Positions 12,079-22,400 of a DNA stretch of 64,000 nt are shown here, in pieces (positions within the stretch are counted from its first letter, which is position 1; the number at the start of each line of letters is the position of its first letter). Under the pieces are notes generated by a model. That model saw only the letters and a program-made list of their open reading frames with translations, was not told the DNA's origin and did not search any database. The translations under genes and the position numbers were made by a program. Source of the stretch: Zea mays (Eukaryota > Streptophyta > Magnoliopsida > Poales > Poaceae); contig NC_050101.1 in assembly GCF_902167145.1 (NCBI RefSeq), positions 113,861,789 through 113,925,788 on the forward strand, read 5' to 3'.

Positions 12079-12211
12079 TTGACCATAAGTCGTTAGACTA
12101 GTTAGAAATGGAAAGTCTAGTTTGTTCAAAACTTCCTAATTTCATTCTTATAAAATTATTTTACCAGCCTTACCTCTTTAAAATTCAACTGAGTTGACAT
12201 TTCGTTTGTAG

Positions 12212-13117
12212 ATGGTTCGTACTCTCCAAACCACCCGAGTTAACACCAACTACGCTCCTCCGCCACGACAAGCTTCTGTCTACCCCGTGATAGTGGAGAA
12301 AGTTTCGGTGGATCTCCCTCGCATTCGAGTGGAGCACGGAGTCATCATCGAAGACATCTCGGAGGAACTTCTGCCGACGCCCACCCCGTTGGCAGAGTCA
12401 CTGGCCTTCGCAGCTAGGTCATCAACCTCAGCACCGCCTGCACCAGTCGTTCAAGCTCCTGCACCCGGAGACGATGACCCAGACGACTCTAGGGACAACG
12501 ATGACAACGACGACGAGGAGAACGTCAACGAGGAGGCCAACGATGCCCAACAGGACTACTTCATGGGGTTTGGGCCTGTCACCGAACATTACACATCAAT
12601 GTTCGAGACGGGGCACTTCCCCAACCTGCTGCAAGACGTGTTGCACGCGTTGGGAACCTACGTCTGACCCTTGTACGAGACAAGGCGAGTGTGCGAGCCT
12701 CCCCGGGCTTGCTACTACATCACTCGCATCCACGTCAGGGTGATGGATGCAGGGGATAGGGGGTTCAGGACTCTATCGGCTCATGAGTCCCTGACACCGC
12801 TATCCACCTACGCTGCTTCGGTCAGCGATGCTGCCAGACGGACTTTGTGGTCTCTCAGCCATACCTACCGGCAGTAGCTGCATGACACGAGGTTCAGGCA
12901 TCTTCCTCTGCGTCTAAGTGGAGGAAGCCAGACCAGCATCGTTCCAGGTGGAGCTGGTGAGGATCGCCTCAACACCCTAGCTGGTGTAGTGGTCGGTCTT
13001 AATACCGACCTGGACAGTGCCACCCTGGATCTCTCTAGGGTACACTTGGAGCTGAAGGATGCCCATGTCAGGATTGCAGCCCTGGAAGCCCTACTTCAAG
13101 GACGTGGATCCCCCTGA
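12212..13117 (+). pseudogene. Leader ORF upstream of gag (ORF0), forward copy, interrupted
   Basis: It begins MVRTLQTTRVNTNYAPPPRQ and runs about 300 codons, with TGA at 12665 and TAG at 12876 breaking it. The product is proline-rich at first, then has an acidic Asp/Asn/Glu run (about residues 88-112). Next comes a conserved stretch GFGPVTEHYTSMFETGHFPN, and last a likely coiled coil (LDSATLDLSRVHLELKDAH). It matches no gag, protease or RT motif. The same ORF occurs on the minus strand at 14637-13650 with different lesions, which suggests that it was a real gene of this family. Function unknown. Confidence 0.6.
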
Positions 13118-13153
13118 AGCCCAGGTCCTCGCCATGGCGTTGTCCCCTCCCCG

Positions 13154-13400
13154 CATGAGAGAAAGTAGGCGGGTGATGGCTCATAAAATCCTGATGCTTA
13201 TCTCTAGCCGGTGGTGCATTCTGCTGGTGCTGTTGGTTCTGCTGGTTTTGCTGAATCTGTTGAACGGATGCAGTGAGTCCCTGCATAAGCTGCATCTGAG
13301 CGGCGATAAACTGCTCCATGTTAGGATTCGGTGGTGGTGTTGGTATCTGTTGACCACGCTGGTTCCTGTTGTTGTTGGATCCTGAACGAGCGTTCACCAT
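13154..13400 (-). pseudogene. gag start of the Tekay-like element, truncated
   Basis: The minus strand reads MVNARSGSNNNRNQRGQQIP, then a Gln/Asn-rich stretch, then PPTFSHAG. A short basic start followed by a Q/N-rich linker and PPTFSHA is the usual opening of gag in Tekay/Del-type grass gypsy elements. The frame is lost at 13154, where the forward arm is joined. Capsid core and zinc knuckle are missing. Confidence 0.7.
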
Positions 13401-13649
13401 CTGATTTGTTAGAAAGTGAACTTTTCAGACGAGTGAAGAGTAATAAAGATTCTAGAGAGGAATAACTTAAGTTTATTTTTTTATATGCTCTTATGACCAT
13501 CATTTCATAAGACCATTGCACTCAAACAAAAATCCAACTCAAACGTAGCAACCAACACCAACACATGGTTGTTATTATTATAAAGATAACTTATAAAAGG
13601 GTATTCATCGTCTGACGTGAAAACTATCTTATTACAACTTATAACTTAA

Positions 13650-14637
13650 AATTTCAAAACAGCCTCGTGATGGATCCGGGTTCCCCATAGCGAATCCTCT
13701 TTCGGGGAGGGGACAACGCCATGGCGGGGACCTGGGCTTCAGGGGGATCCCGTCCTTGAAGTAGGGCTTCCAGGGCTGCAATCCTGGCATGGGCATCCTC
13801 CAGCTCCAAGTGCACCCTAGAGAGATCCAGGGTGGCACTGTCCAGGTCGGTGTTAAGACCGGCCACTACACCAGCTAGGGTGTTGAGGCGATACTCACCA
13901 GCTCCACCTGAAACGATGCTGGTCTGGCTTCCTCCACTTAGACGCAGAGGAAGATGCCTGAACCTCGTGTCATGTAGCTGCTGCCGGTAGGTATGGCTGA
14001 GAGACCACAAAGTTCGTCTGGCAGCATCGCTGACCGAAGCAGCGTAGGTGGATAGCTGTGTCAGGGACTCATGAGCCGATAGAGTCCTGAACCCCCTATC
14101 CCCTGCATCCATCACCCTGACGTGGATGCGAGTGATGTAGTAGCAAGCCCGGGGAGGCTCGCACACTCGCCTTGTCTCGTACAAGGGTCGGACGTAGGTT
14201 CCCAACGCGTGCAACACGTCTTGCAGCAGGTTGGGGAAGTGCCCCGTCTCGAACATTGATGTGTAATGTTCGGTGACAGGCCCAAACCCCATGAAGTAGT
14301 CCTGCTGGGCATCGTTGGCCTCCTCGTTGACGTTCTCCTCGTCGTCATCGTTGTCCCTAGAGTCGTCTGGGTCATCGTCTCCGGGTCCAGGAGCTTGAAC
14401 GACTGGTGCAGGCGGTGCTGAGGTTGATGACCTAGCTGCGAAGGCCAGTGACTATGCCAACGGGGTGGACGTCGGCAGAAGTTCCTCCGAGATGTCTTCC
14501 GTTATGACTCTGTGCTCCACTCGAATGCGAGGTAGATCCACCGGAACTTCATCCACTATCACTGGGTAGACAGAAGCTTGACGTGGCGGAGGGGCGTAGT
14601 TGGTGTTAACTCGGGTGGTTTGGAGAGTACGAACCAT
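13650..14637 (-). pseudogene. Leader ORF upstream of gag (ORF0), reverse copy
   Basis: This is the same protein as at 12212-13117. The start MVRTLQTTRVNTNYAPPPRQ is followed by TAG at 14452-14454 and one frame change. The segment from 14292 to 13654 is then open for 212 codons without the two stops of the forward copy, ending in the coiled-coil-like region and an extra tail RKRIRYGEPGSITRLF. Having lesions at different sites in the two copies argues for independent decay of a once-open frame. Confidence 0.6.
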
Positions 14638-14790
14638 CTACAAGAGAAATGTCAACTCATTTGAATTTTAAAGAAGTGAGGCTGATAAAATAGTTTTATA
14701 AGAATGAAATTAGCATGTTTTGAACAAACTAGGCTTTCCATTTCTAACTAGTCTAACGACCTAGGGTCAGCATAGCTCTAATACCACTTC

Positions 14791-16206
14791 TGTCAGGCAA
14801 AACCGAATGCATATCATGTGTGACAAGATACATTTCCACACATATGTTGACGTCACAAGTGTAATATATCAAAAGACAATGCAATAAAAACGTAAAGACA
14901 GTAGAATATTCTTTATTACAACATCCAAATAATAGTATTTTAAAATGTATCATCAAAGTAAAACGGAAATAACATGGGTATTCTCCCACAGGAAGATGAC
15001 CGGCGCATCGTTAGGCTCAGTATTCATCGAAATCTCCATCAATGTCTTTTTCATCACCCTCTGATAAAAATATTAGCAAGGGTGAGCTCACTTATGGTCG
15101 GGGCTCAGCAAGTGGAGGAAAAATTAATGCAAGTTTAAAAAGGTGAGGTTAAGTTTAAGCAGTAAGCATTTTAGTTGGTCAATATTTTATTAGCAACATC
15201 TGTCTTACTAATAAGTGTGTATCCCAAGTATCCCATTTAAACAAAGATATAAGAGTATATCAAAAACACTTAAGTGAAACTACTTAAGCAAACCATTGTT
15301 AGATCATCAGATCTCGATTTATTGTCCATCTTTAAGTTCAATTATCATGTGAGGGTCCATGTTGCTCTTAACCGTGAGCACTACTGACATATCAGTTTTA
15401 CACTCTGCAGAGGTGGTACAACTTTATCCACAAGCCATATATCCCATCTAGCCTGGGTTGATCGGACCCGTAAAAACAACCAAGGTGAATGGCTAGGGAT
15501 CCATTATGATGCTTTCACAAAATACACTTAATATAAAACAACCCGCTAAGGTTTCCAAGTCGGTGTGGAGGCCCTTTGGGCGAGGTACCTTAGCCAATAA
15601 TACGTCCCCATGTTAACGTGAGCTGCCACCACTGCCGCTCTCCCTCTTGCCCATATTTCAGGTAAGGTTGCTAGGTACTAAGCATATAAAACTAATTACC
15701 AAAGACAAAGCCATGATAACACTCGTGGTTGCACTGTTATCATGGGTGGTCACTCCATATTCCAATTAATATGAAATAATCTTGTTTAACCATTGGGTTA
15801 ATACCATAATGTCAATTTCATTTCCGGAACATTAATATCAAATAATGAGTGACATCAAAATTATCAAGTTGAGCGGTAGCACAAATTGAGCGGTAACATT
15901 AATATCAAAATTATCAAATTATGCAATATATCTAAAAAGTAAACATTATTAAATGCATTAATTGGGTACAAATAGAATATGCAGAGGGAGAATCCACTTG
16001 CCTTGCTCGAACGTGTCCTGCGGGTCGTCCTCGAACGTGTTAGGCTCGTCTAACTCACAATCCACTTATAACATCGATTTGCACATCGCACATACAAAAG
16101 AATACGTTTTATGCTCCATTACGCCGAGGACAAGAACGGGCGCGGGGCGTCGCGCGGGGTGGCTCGGACGCGGGGTCGGGTCCTGGCGGCGGCTTGGACG
16201 CGGGGT
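14791..16206 (-). repeat. Truncated, internally deleted LTR of the reverse Tekay-like element
   Basis: Minus-strand LTR end CCTGACA is at 14791. The sequence is collinear with 12058 back to about 10690, then jumps at about 16109 to the equivalent of 9350-9262 and stops at 16206, where intron sequence of the UTR gene appears to resume. Confidence 0.65.
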
Positions 16207-17042
16207 CTTAACCCTGTTTTGTGAATACTAATTATGGTAAACCTCTTTTGCCAATTAAACTAATGGCATTGTGTATTATTTGCCTACATGATTTAACTGT
16301 TTAAGTTTCCAGTATGCTATGAGTTGTTGGATCTTATGTGCATTGTTTACTGAAACTATTCCAATAGTTTATAATACCAAAACTATTCTGAGTTGTTGGG
16401 TTAGTAAGAGCAACTCCAACAGCCTCTCTAACTCATTTTCCAATGGTAAAAAATGAAAATCAGTAGAAGTCCGTTCCAACGGTCTCGGTAAACTCCTCCC
16501 TCGCAATCCCGCTCGACATTCCATCCCCTCGCCTCGCAACCTTTGGCGAGCTCCTCCGCCTCGCAATACTAGTGATTCTATGTATCTAAATATTTTGTCA
16601 TTAAATGTATTCTTCCTCAACATTGCATGCAGCATATTTGATTATTCTCCTCTGACTAGCAATTCAATATATACAGTAATGCTGATGGGAACCCTTCTCT
16701 ATAGTGTGAAGTACACACTTCCAGAGTATTTTTGTACCTTTCTTGTTGCTGGCGGTGTGTCCTCCTTTGCGTTGTTGAAGGTAAGATGATCCTCAATTTG
16801 TTGTTTCATCAACTGCCACACTGATGAGATGATGTTTTTTCTAGTGTATCGGTTAGCCTTCTAACTCATCTAGTTTGCACCTTCTCATATTCTTGATGAT
16901 ACTGGAATAAGTCCAAAAACAGGATGAAATTTGTACTGTCATTTTTTATTTTAAATATGAAACATTTAGGGTAAATTTTCATTCTAGAATCAAACCTTGA
17001 AAATATTTAGTTTATATTCTTTTTCTTCAGTCACCAGTTAGC

Positions 17043-18892
17043 GGGTTCTAAGCAGCATCTGCATTTGCGGAGCAAGGCTTGCATTGGTTTTTCCCTTCCC
17101 CAGAGCCTCCACCATTGGGTCTACCTTTTTTTTCTCATTCTTTGGTGTCCTTTATTTTTGTGGAATAAGACTTGCAAGGCTGGTCAAATAATTAGATGAA
17201 GAACTCTGTGGTTTTTGGTTATGGCGTCACTAGAAGAACCATCTAAATTTGTGCCATACCATTATTTCAATTGGATCACTATTGGTTTTATTACACCTTT
17301 AGCTTTTTAACTAATAACTATACTGCTCTGTGCAAGTGCTGAACTTCTAAAATATGTTTTCTGCTACTTATCAGACAAGCTCCAAGACAGTTAAGAAGCT
17401 TGTCAACCCTAATGCACCTCTTGGCTATACATTGTGCTTCCTCAACTTAGCTTTTGATGGGTATACTAACTCGACCCAAGATATAATAAAGTCAAGGTAA
17501 TTATATCTTGGCTACTTCATGATACCAGGCTACATGAAACATTGTGATCATCATTCTAAATAGGAGAAATGTTTGTTGTAGGTACCCAAACACGAATCCA
17601 TGGGATATAATGCTTGGCATGAACCTCTGGGGGACCATATATAATGCTGTAGTTATGTTTGTTGCGCCATTACTATTCAGTAACTGGCCATATGCAGATG
17701 GTTTCGAGGCATTGAGATTTTGCCAGGAGAACCCAGAGGTGGCCTGGGACATTTTTCTGTTCTGCCTATGTGGCGCCGTGCGTCAGAATTATATCTTCTT
17801 AACCATCAGCAGGTTCGGCGCTCTTACTAACACAACGATCACTACCACCCGTAAATTCATGAGCATCGTGGTTTCATCTGTCATCAGTGGCAATCCATTA
17901 TCTTCAAAGCAACGGGGTAGTGTTACGATGGTCTTCTTAGGCCTCTCTGTCCAAATATATCTCAAATGGAAGAGAGAGAAGGGCAGACACCCCAGTGAGT
18001 AAGCTCGATTGTTGACTCTTGTACCTGTTCCGATTTGTAACTTCAATTGGACAGATCTGTTGTGAGGTTGACCAGGATAATGTTAATGTAGTCTGCTGAA
18101 ATTATGAGCTATGCCTAGAGCGATACGTAATGTGAGGCTGTGAGAGCCTTATTCATGTAGATATGTAAATTGGTCTAGGAATGTTTATAGTAAGGATTTA
18201 GGTTATGTTCCCAATCGTAATGAATATTTGTTGTCAGGAGATGTTATGAGAGCCTTATTCATGTAGATATGCGAATACAATGGGTGCTCAATGCTCCATT
18301 ACGAAATGTAAATGACAGACTGATACTGGTAAATTCCATATTTTCGTTGCACGTCCATTTTCTTTGGCAATTTAGGTTAATAATGTTTGTTCACAATAAA
18401 TACTCATGGCAAAATTCCGTGTTTATTTTGACCATATGCGTGACGTCTGCACGATTTTATTTGGTGGTTCACTAACTTTTGCTATGGCCCAATTTTCTTG
18501 ACGGCCAAACCGTCAGAGAATTTCTTTGCTCTCTATATTTGGTGGTCATTGCTTAACTATAGTCCATCATAAAATATTTTCTTGGCGGTCTTTAACCATA
18601 TTTTTTTGGGGGGGGGGGGGGTTTGGTGTAGTGAACATACGGAGTTATGTACACCCGACCCGATTCACTGAGCCCGCTGTTGATTTACTTGTTGAACCAA
18701 TTAACTAAATTCATTACAGATTCATAAACCACCCCCCATTTCCGCACAGCCTGCAGAAATTAACCAACATTTCCTTCAACTCTGTGCTTGCCAGTTGCCA
18801 CCTATATAAACAGTTGCACCCAGCACTTGCTCACCACCACGGGGAGTAATGGCAACGCCGATTGCCCATATATATGATGGCATTATCCTTTG
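17043..18892. repeat. Segmental duplication copy B, left part
   Basis: It is homologous to 1-2495. With 25746-26275 it forms the copy B counterpart of copy A, now split by the CRM-like element. Copy B has lost about 195 bp near 18380 and 340 bp near 18140 relative to copy A. It also has a T8-G14 run at 18600-18621 that copy A lacks. Confidence 0.85.
18608..18621 (+). repeat. Poly-G run (14 G)
   Basis: Fourteen consecutive G follow a T run in the intergenic DNA. The matching place in copy A (about 2213) has only GG. A homopolymer of this length may be under- or over-called in sequencing. Confidence 0.8.
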
Positions 18893-19460
18893 TGATGTAG
18901 TTGAGGTGCCCGATCTTTCGGCGAGTAGAGATAATTTCGATTTGGCGGAAGATGACCCTTGCGATCCGACTACGACGAGCAAGCCCGAGGCGCCAATGCA
19001 ATCGCTGAACCAACTCCCTGTGGTTACCGACCTTGCTGATGCGAGATCGGCCTGATCACGAAGATCGTTTCCTGTGCGCAATCGAAGAACGAACAAGAAC
19101 AAGATGCGAGCAATCTAATCTATTACTCGAGGGTGGAGTTCTGAATACACGAAGACAGCGCAGATTTGCGCGTGTTCGAGAGTAGCTAAGGCTAACGTAA
19201 AACAAAACTCGAAAATAAAGGAGGCGCAGCTCCTGGATAAATAGAGGGGGCGCAGCCCCTAGGGGCGGCCAACCCTAGGTCGTCCACTATGGGCCGCAGT
19301 TGGGCTGGTCGTCTATTCTTCTGGGCCCTCATTCTTCAGTAGCATGACGAAGTTAAGATCTCTGGCACGGGCCCGAGTGATTGGCCCAGCTAATGAAGGA
19401 AGTGGCGCTTGATGTGGAGGTGCTGCTGGTGTAGTCGTACTCATAGTGATGTCCTCATCA
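18893..19460 (-). repeat. 3' LTR of the CRM-like element
   Basis: 568 bp, bounded by TG and CA. The polyprotein stop (19313) lies inside it, so the last 49 codons are LTR-encoded. It holds CTATTTATCC on the minus strand near 19240, a possible TATA equivalent. Confidence 0.95.
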
Positions 19461-22400
19461 TCCTCCCCTTCTTGAAGTGAAGTCGTCCTCGACGACAACT
19501 CCTCATCCTCGGCCATATATGGTTTCAAATCTGCAACATTAAAACTAGTGGAAACACCAAATTCCGCAGGCAGGTCAAGGATATAAGCATTATCATTAAT
19601 CTTTGTTAGCACCTTAAAAGGACCAGCAGCACGAGGCATTAATTTAGAACGACGCAAAGTAGGAAACCGATCCTTTCTCAAGTGCAACCAAACCATATCA
19701 CCTGGCTCAAAAGTAACATGTTTTCTTCCTTTACTACCAGCAACCTGATTTTTAGCATTAGTAGCAGCAATGTTCTGTTTCGTTTGTTCATGTATGGTAA
19801 TCATTTGTTCAACATGTGCAGCAGCATCTACATGTGGGGCGTTGGCAGCATTAAGTGAAATCAAATCAATAGGTGCCCTAGGGATGTAACCATAAACAAT
19901 CTGGAAAGGGCACATCTTTGTAGAAGAATGCGTGGCATGATTGTAAGCAAATTCAACATGAGGCAAGCAATCTTCCCAACGTCTCAAATTCTTGTCTAAA
20001 ACAGCCCTAAGCATGGTAGATAAAGTTCTATTTACTACCTCAGTTTGTCCATCAGTCTGAGGGTGACAAGTAGTGCTAAACAACAATTTAGTTCCCAATT
20101 TATTCCAAAGAGATCTCCAAAAATGGCTTAGAAACTTAGCATCGCGATCAGAGACTATTGTTTTTGGAATACCATGTAAACGAATAATTTCTCTAAAGAA
20201 CAATTCAGCAACAATGCTAGCATCATCAGTTTTATGACAAGGTATAAAGTGAGCCGTTTTTGAGAATCTATCAACAACCACAAAAATACTATCCCTCCCC
20301 TTCTTAGTTCTAGGCAAGCCCAAAACAAAGTCCATAGAGATATCAAGCCAAGGAGAAGAAGGGACAGGCAAAGGCATATACAAACCATGGTTGTTCAACC
20401 GTGACTTAGCTTTCTGACAAGTAGTGCAGCGTGCAACAAGGCGCTCCACATCAGCGCGCATCCGAGGCCAAAAGAAATGGGCAGCCAACACCTCATGCGT
20501 TTTGTAGACGCCAAAATGCCCCATGAGACCGCCTCCATGCGCTTCCTGTAACAACAAAAGACGAACCGAGCTAGCTGGAACACACAGCTTGTTAGCGCGA
20601 AACAGGAACCCATCCTGTATGTGAAATTTGCCCCATGGTATCCCATTAATACAATGGCCGAAAGCATCTTTAAAATCAGCATCGTCAACATATTGATCCT
20701 TCACAGTGTCCAAACCAAAGATTTTAAAATCTAATTGTGACAGCATGGTATAGCGACGAGACAAAGCATCAGCAATAACATTGTCCTTCCCGTTCTTGTG
20801 TTTAATAATGTAAGGAAAGGACTCAATGAATTCGACCCATTTAGCATGACGACGGTTCAGATTTGTTTGAGTACGAATATGTTTTAAAGCCTCATGATCA
20901 GAATGAATTATGAACTCACGATGCCAAAGATAGTGCTGCCAAGTATGCAAAGTGCGCACTAAAGCGTAAAGTTCCTTATCATAAGTAGAATATTTCAGAC
21001 TAGCACCGCTTAATTTTTCACTAAAATAAGCAACTGGTTTTCCTTCTTGTAACAAAACAGCACCTAGCCCAATACCGCTAGCATCGCATTCAAGCTCAAA
21101 AACTTTATTAAAATCAGGCAATTGCAAGAGGGGAGCTTGGGTTAACTTATCTTTCAAAGTGCTGAACGCTATCTCCTGCGAATCACTCCAAGCAAACGGC
21201 ACATCTTTCTTTGTAAGCTCATGTAGAGGCGCTGCAATGGAGCTAAAATCACGAACAAATCTGCGGTAGAAACCGGCAAGTCCAAGAAAGCTCCGAATTT
21301 GTGTGACCGTCGTCGGTGTAGGCCACTCCCGAATGGCAGCAATCTTGCTGCTATCCACCTCAATGCCCTGCGGAGTAACCACATAACCAAGAAACGAGAC
21401 ACGTTGCGTGCAAAATGTGCACTTTTCCATGTTACCAAACAAACGAGCAGCACGCAAAGCGTCAAAAACAGCACGCAAATGTTCTAAATGCTCCTCTATA
21501 GACTTGCTGTAAATAAGGATATCATCGAAATAAACAACAACAAACAAACCTATGAAGGCCCGTAGAACTTCGTTCATTAAACGCATAAAGGTGCTGGGAG
21601 CATTAGTCAATCCAAATGGCATAACCAACCATTCATATAAACCAAATTTCGTTTTAAAAGCCGTTTTCCATTCATCACCGAGTTTCATTCTAATCTGATG
21701 GTAACCGCTACGCAAATCAACCTTAGAGAAAATAACGGCACCACTAAGCTCATCTAGCATATCATCAAGGCGTGGAATAGGATATCGATAACGAACTGTG
21801 ATGTTATTAATAGCACGACAATCTACGCACATACGCCATGACCCATCTTTCTTTGGAACGAGTAAAACAGGAACCGAGCAAGGGCTAAGAGACTCACGAA
21901 TGTAACCCTTATCAAGCAGCGTCTGCACCTGGCGCTGGATCTCCTTCGTCTCATCTGGATTTGTACGGTACGGGGCGCGGTTTGGAAGAGAAGCGCCGGG
22001 GATGAGATCGATCTGATGCTCAATGCCACGGAGGGGAGGAAGACCCGGTGGTAAGTCCGTAGGATAAACATCAGCATACTCCTGCAAAAGGTTAACAACA
22101 GCAGGGGGTATATCCAAAGACGGTGCATCATCAAGCGGAACAAGCATTCGCGAGCATACAAGTGCATAACAGGGCATATGAGCTTCATGGAGATCATCAA
22201 AATCAGCACGTGTAGCAAGTAAAACAGGAGAGTGCAACTTGATTTCAGATTTAATAGGTGCGGCTGATGTCGATTTGACTTGTTGTGCAGTTTTAGCAGC
22301 CCTAGTAAGATCATCTTTCAAAATTTGGTCAGGGGTCATTGGATGTATAATTATTTTCTGGCCTTTAAACATGAAAGAATAATGATTTGAACGACCATGA

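Larger units (their letters stand above)
8786..13153 (+). mobile_element. Tekay-like gypsy element, 5' half, forward arm of an inverted pair
   Basis: The order is LTR 8786-12058, PBS, leader ORF and then truncation at 13153, where the sequence turns into the inverted copy. The element lies in intron 4 of the UTR gene. Gag beyond its start, pol and the 3' LTR are missing. The 5-bp flank before the LTR is GAGTT, and no matching flank was found at the far side. Lineage is inferred from the 3.3-kb LTR with TGT/ACA ends, the tRNA-iMet type PBS, and the gag start seen in the partner copy. Confidence 0.75.
13154..16206 (-). mobile_element. Tekay-like gypsy element, 5' half, reverse arm of an inverted pair
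   Basis: On the minus strand the order is LTR remnant 16206-14791, PBS, leader ORF 14637-13650, spacer, and gag start 13400-13154, ending where the forward arm begins. Relative to the forward LTR it lacks the first 475 bp or so and an internal block of about 1.3 kb (equivalent to 9352-10688). The two arms share about 2.5 kb and face each other around a spacer at 13154-13697. Confidence 0.75.
7173..18002 (+). pseudogene. UDP-galactose/UDP-glucose transporter (UTR3/SLC35B1-like), copy B, probably damaged
   Basis: Seven exons of an ER nucleotide-sugar transporter can be traced: 7173-7348, 7435 to about 7540, about 7688-7825, 8330-8359, about 16674-16782, 17375-17496 and 17582-18002. The product carries IWSAYIYQGVLQETLS, KLWSGG, TNTIGPTMGIEALKYISYPA, VLAKSSKMIP, MLMGTLLYSVKYTLPEYFC, the FDGYTNSTQD segment and a basic C-terminus, in family order. 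Family members import UDP-glucose and UDP-galactose into the ER for glycoprotein quality control. Two defects are visible. A 7-bp near-duplication (ATGCTT repeated) in exon 2 near 7509-7520 shifts the frame. The acceptor before exon 5 (ACAG then TAATG, 16674) is one base short of the expected GTA codon. Intron 4 is swollen by the 8786-16206 retrotransposon pair. If the two defects are sequencing errors, the gene could be intact. Confidence 0.75.
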
